From: Mesorhizobium xinjiangense
Lineage (GTDB): Bacteria; Pseudomonadota; Alphaproteobacteria; Rhizobiales; Rhizobiaceae
NCBI RefSeq assembly: GCF_009749525.1
Contig: NZ_WOAC01000004.1
Span: 62,001 to 126,000 of the forward strand
Direction of reading: 5' to 3'
DNA: 64,000 bases
The notes beneath the pieces are model-generated. The model worked only from the letters and a program-made list of their open reading frames with translations, ran no database searches and was not told the origin of the DNA. This document shows, piece by piece, positions 61,893 to 64,000 of this stretch (position 1 is its first letter; every line of letters begins with the position of its first letter). Made by a program: the position numbers and the translations under genes.

Positions 61893-63460
61893 CAATGTGC
61901 TCCCGCCGCGGCCGAATGCCCGGGTTCGGCCCCGCCCATGAGCAGGCCGACCTTCTCGAAAGTCGCTTCCGTGATCGGAACCGGCTCGGAAAGCTCGCCA
62001 TTGTGCATGACGCAGATCGCGTCGGATATCTCGAACAGCTCGTCCAGGTCCTGGCTGATCACCAGCACGGCCGAGCCGTTGCGCGCCAATTCGATAAGGG
62101 ACTGGCGGATGCGCGCGGCCGCGCCGGCGTCGACGCCCCAGGTCGGCTGGTTGACGACCATGACCGACGGTTTCCGGTCGAGCTCGCGCCCGATGATGAA
62201 TTTCTGCAGATTGCCGCCGGACAGTGATGCGGCGGCGGGGTCTTCGCCGCTCTTGCGCACATCCATGGCCACGTTGATGCGCCTGGCCGATGCCGTGATG
62301 GCGGCAGTTTTGACCACGCCTGCGCGCCCCAGAAAGGCTCTGGCGTCGGTCGCATGGCGCGACAGAAGCAGGTTCTCCGACAGCTTCATGGCCGGCGCGG
62401 CGGCGTGACCGAGACGCTCTTCAGGCACGAAGGCTGCCCCCATCATGCGCCGTTCGGTGATGCCGGCGCGTCCGGCATCCTTGCCGCGTATGCGGATCGT
62501 GCCGGGCGACGCCTGCCTCACCTCTCCCGAGACAGCCTCGAAGAACTCGCTCTGGCCGTTGCCCGCCACACCGGCAATGCCGATCACCTCTCCGGCGTGC
62601 ACGGCGAGGCCTATATTGCGCAGCGGAATGGAAAATGGCGTGGCCGGCGGGCGGTCCAGTCCCTCGATCCGAAGCAGTTTGTCCGTGGAAGCGCGCTCGC
62701 TCAGCGGCGGGCGCTCCACGGCCTTGACCTCGTCGCCGACCATCATGCGCGCCAGCGATGCGGCCGATTCCCCGCGCGGATCGCAATGTCCAACCACCTT
62801 GCCGTTGCGCAGCACGGTTGCGCGGTCGCACAGGCGCTTCACCTCTTCCAGCCGGTGGGAGATATAGAGGATGGACTTGCCTTCCGAGCGCAGCCTTTCG
62901 AGCGTTTCGAACAGCTTGTCGGCTTCCTGCGGCGTTAGCACGGAGGTCGGCTCGTCGAGAATGATCAGTTCGGGCGTTTGCAGCAGGCAGCGGATGATCT
63001 CGATGCGCTGGCGTTCGCCGACCGAGAGATCGCCGACCAGCGCATAGGGGTCGAGCGGCAGGCCGTAGCTGTGGGACAGCGCCTGTGCTTTGGCGGCGAT
63101 GGTGGAGATTCGCGTCCTGCTGTCGAGCGACAGGGCGATGTTTTCCGCCGCCGTCAACGCCTCGAACAGCGAGAAATGCTGAAACACCATGCCGATGCCG
63201 AGCCCCCTGGCCTCACCGGGGCTGGCAATTGCAGTGGGACGGCCGTCCCAGCGGATTTCGCCGGCGTTCGGCTCGAGCGAGCCGAAGAGCATCTTGACGA
63301 ATGTTGATTTTCCGGCCCCGTTTTCGCCGAGCAGCGCATGAATCTCGCCGCGCTCGATCGTGAGATCGACGCCGTCGCAGGCCCTCAGTTCGCCGAACAG
63401 CTTGGTCAGGCCGCGCACATCAAGTAGGGCCGCATCGCCCCGCGCGCTCTCAGCCGCCAC
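61892..63460 (-). CDS. ABC transporter ATP-binding protein (double ATPase, BMP/nucleoside type)
   Basis: A 522-residue fused ATPase with two nucleotide-binding domains. The first is canonical: GENGAGKST (45-53), LSVGERQRIEI, IILDEPTSVL. The second has the degenerate P-loop GVAGNGQSE near residue 297, LSGGNLQKFIIGRE and VVNQPTWGVD, where Asp-Glu-Pro is changed; this asymmetry is normal for the RbsA/YufO group. The GTG start is chosen because no ATG fits. First gene of the operon, so the promoter lies within 63461-63569. Confidence 0.93.
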   Translation of the reverse strand: MAAESARGDAALLDVRGLTKLFGELRACDGVDLTIERGEIHALLGENGAGKSTFVKMLFGSLEPNAGEIRWDGRPTAIASPGEARGLGIGMVFQHFSLFEALTAAENIALSLDSRTRISTIAAKAQALSHSYGLPLDPYALVGDLSVGERQRIEIIRCLLQTPELIILDEPTSVLTPQEADKLFETLERLRSEGKSILYISHRLEEVKRLCDRATVLRNGKVVGHCDPRGESAASLARMMVGDEVKAVERPPLSERASTDKLLRIEGLDRPPATPFSIPLRNIGLAVHAGEVIGIAGVAGNGQSEFFEAVSGEVRQASPGTIRIRGKDAGRAGITERRMMGAAFVPEERLGHAAAPAMKLSENLLLSRHATDARAFLGRAGVVKTAAITASARRINVAMDVRKSGEDPAAASLSGGNLQKFIIGRELDRKPSVMVVNQPTWGVDAGAAARIRQSLIELARNGSAVLVISQDLDELFEISDAICVMHNGELSEPVPITEATFEKVGLLMGGAEPGHSAAAGAH

Positions 63461-63569
63461 GATCCACTCCCATTATTCTTATAAGTTCCCAGCCCGATTT
63501 TAGGCGCGCCGCTCCCATTACGCATAGCGCGCTGCTCAATGAAAGAGCTTCAACAATTTCAGCTTAATT

Positions 63570-64000
63570 TCAAGGCAGCAACAGGCTGATCCCCGTGGTT
63601 TTACGTCCTTCCAGATCGGTATGCGCCTGGGCCGCATCCGCGAGGTTGTAACGCTGATTGATCTGCAGACGGACGGCACCGCGCGAGACGATGTCGAAGA
63701 GGTCGTCGGCCGTTGCCACCAGGTCCTCGCGCCGCGCCACATAGGTGAACAGGGTGGGCCGGGTCGCAAACAGCGATCCCTTCTGCGAAAGGAGCGCCAG
63801 GTCGAACGGTGCAATGGGGCCGGAGGATTGTCCGAAACTGACGATCATTCCCATCGGGCGCAGGCAATCGAGCGACGACGTAAAAGTGTCCTTGCCCACC
63901 GAGTCGTAGACGACATCGCACATCTTGCCGCCGGTGATGTCGCGCACCGCGGCGACGAAATCGGTATCGCGGTAGTTGATCACGTGATCGTAACCATGCG
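63570..64000 (-). CDS. NADPH:quinone oxidoreductase (zeta-crystallin type), partial C-terminal part
   Basis: The frame is open to the end of the window, so the N-terminal half is missing. About 143 residues remain: GYDHVINYRDTDFVAAVRDI, CDVVYDSVGKDTFTSSLDCL, MGMIVSFGQSSGPIAPFDLA, and the end LEGRKTTGISLLLP. These match the NADPH-binding and C-terminal parts of medium-chain QOR enzymes, which reduce quinones or alkenals. It is transcribed towards the transporter operon on the same strand, about 110 bases upstream of it. Confidence 0.92.
   Translation of the reverse strand, partial: HGYDHVINYRDTDFVAAVRDITGGKMCDVVYDSVGKDTFTSSLDCLRPMGMIVSFGQSSGPIAPFDLALLSQKGSLFATRPTLFTYVARREDLVATADDLFDIVSRGAVRLQINQRYNLADAAQAHTDLEGRKTTGISLLLP

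Overview
The window reads as chromosomal DNA of an aerobic alphaproteobacterium of the order Hyphomicrobiales (rhizobial/Phyllobacteriaceae-like). Grounds: high GC with strong GC3 bias; the gene run nuoKLMN-birA-rnj-mce-DUF1467-proS-lolCD, familiar from Brucella and Mesorhizobium relatives; a complete oxygen-dependent (CobG/CobN type) cobalamin pathway; LexA-type direct repeats of GAAC; and short palindromic intergenic repeats of rhizobial mosaic type. No rRNA, phage, IS element or CRISPR array is visible. One tRNA (Leu, anticodon GAG) is present.

Layout. 1-8501: end of the complex I operon (nuoK partial, nuoL, nuoM, nuoN), then biotin ligase, RNase J, methylmalonyl-CoA epimerase and a DUF1467 membrane protein. 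8502-12294: a 470-base gap with a candidate minus-strand small RNA, then proS-lolC-lolD. 12295-12787: two copies of a palindromic repeat flanking a 28-residue single-helix peptide gene whose promoter carries a perfect LexA box. 12788-15555: ggt, lipB (minus) and tRNA-Leu. 15556-30533: housekeeping and accessory genes, including an isolated cox11 with a PCuAC-like partner, an L,D-transpeptidase, MgtE, a LiuR-like MerR regulator, an aldo/keto reductase, a double-CDGSH protein, propionyl-CoA carboxylase beta, two VOC/glyoxalase genes, a double cold-shock protein and two alpha/beta hydrolases.

30576-53334: a cobalamin cluster of about 22 kb. Two cobalamin riboswitches lie back to back at 46797-47232. 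The left one heads the minus-strand genes DUF1636-cobW-cobN-cobG-cobH-cobI-cobJ and, beyond an inverted cobK, cobL-cobE-cobM-cobA-cobB-cobV-cobT-cobF. The right one heads cbtB-cbtA-cobP-cobO-cobQ and, beyond an inverted cobD, cobC and a tyrosine phosphatase-like gene. Together these take uroporphyrinogen III to cobalamin through the aerobic route; cobS/cobT of the cobaltochelatase and bluB are not here. The genes mostly overlap by ATGA. The two inverted genes cobK and cobD are each inserted with no free bases: their start codons overlap those of the next gene and their 3' ends overlap the preceding gene.

53407-56467: a copper group (small Cys-containing secreted protein, multicopper oxidase, DUF411 protein, Met-rich 44-residue membrane peptide) and a GFA-family protein. 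56468-58540: small genes with regulator-like palindromes (DUF1330/MarR divergent pair, GST). 58739-63460: a BMP-type ABC transporter, probably for nucleosides. The window ends inside a quinone oxidoreductase gene.
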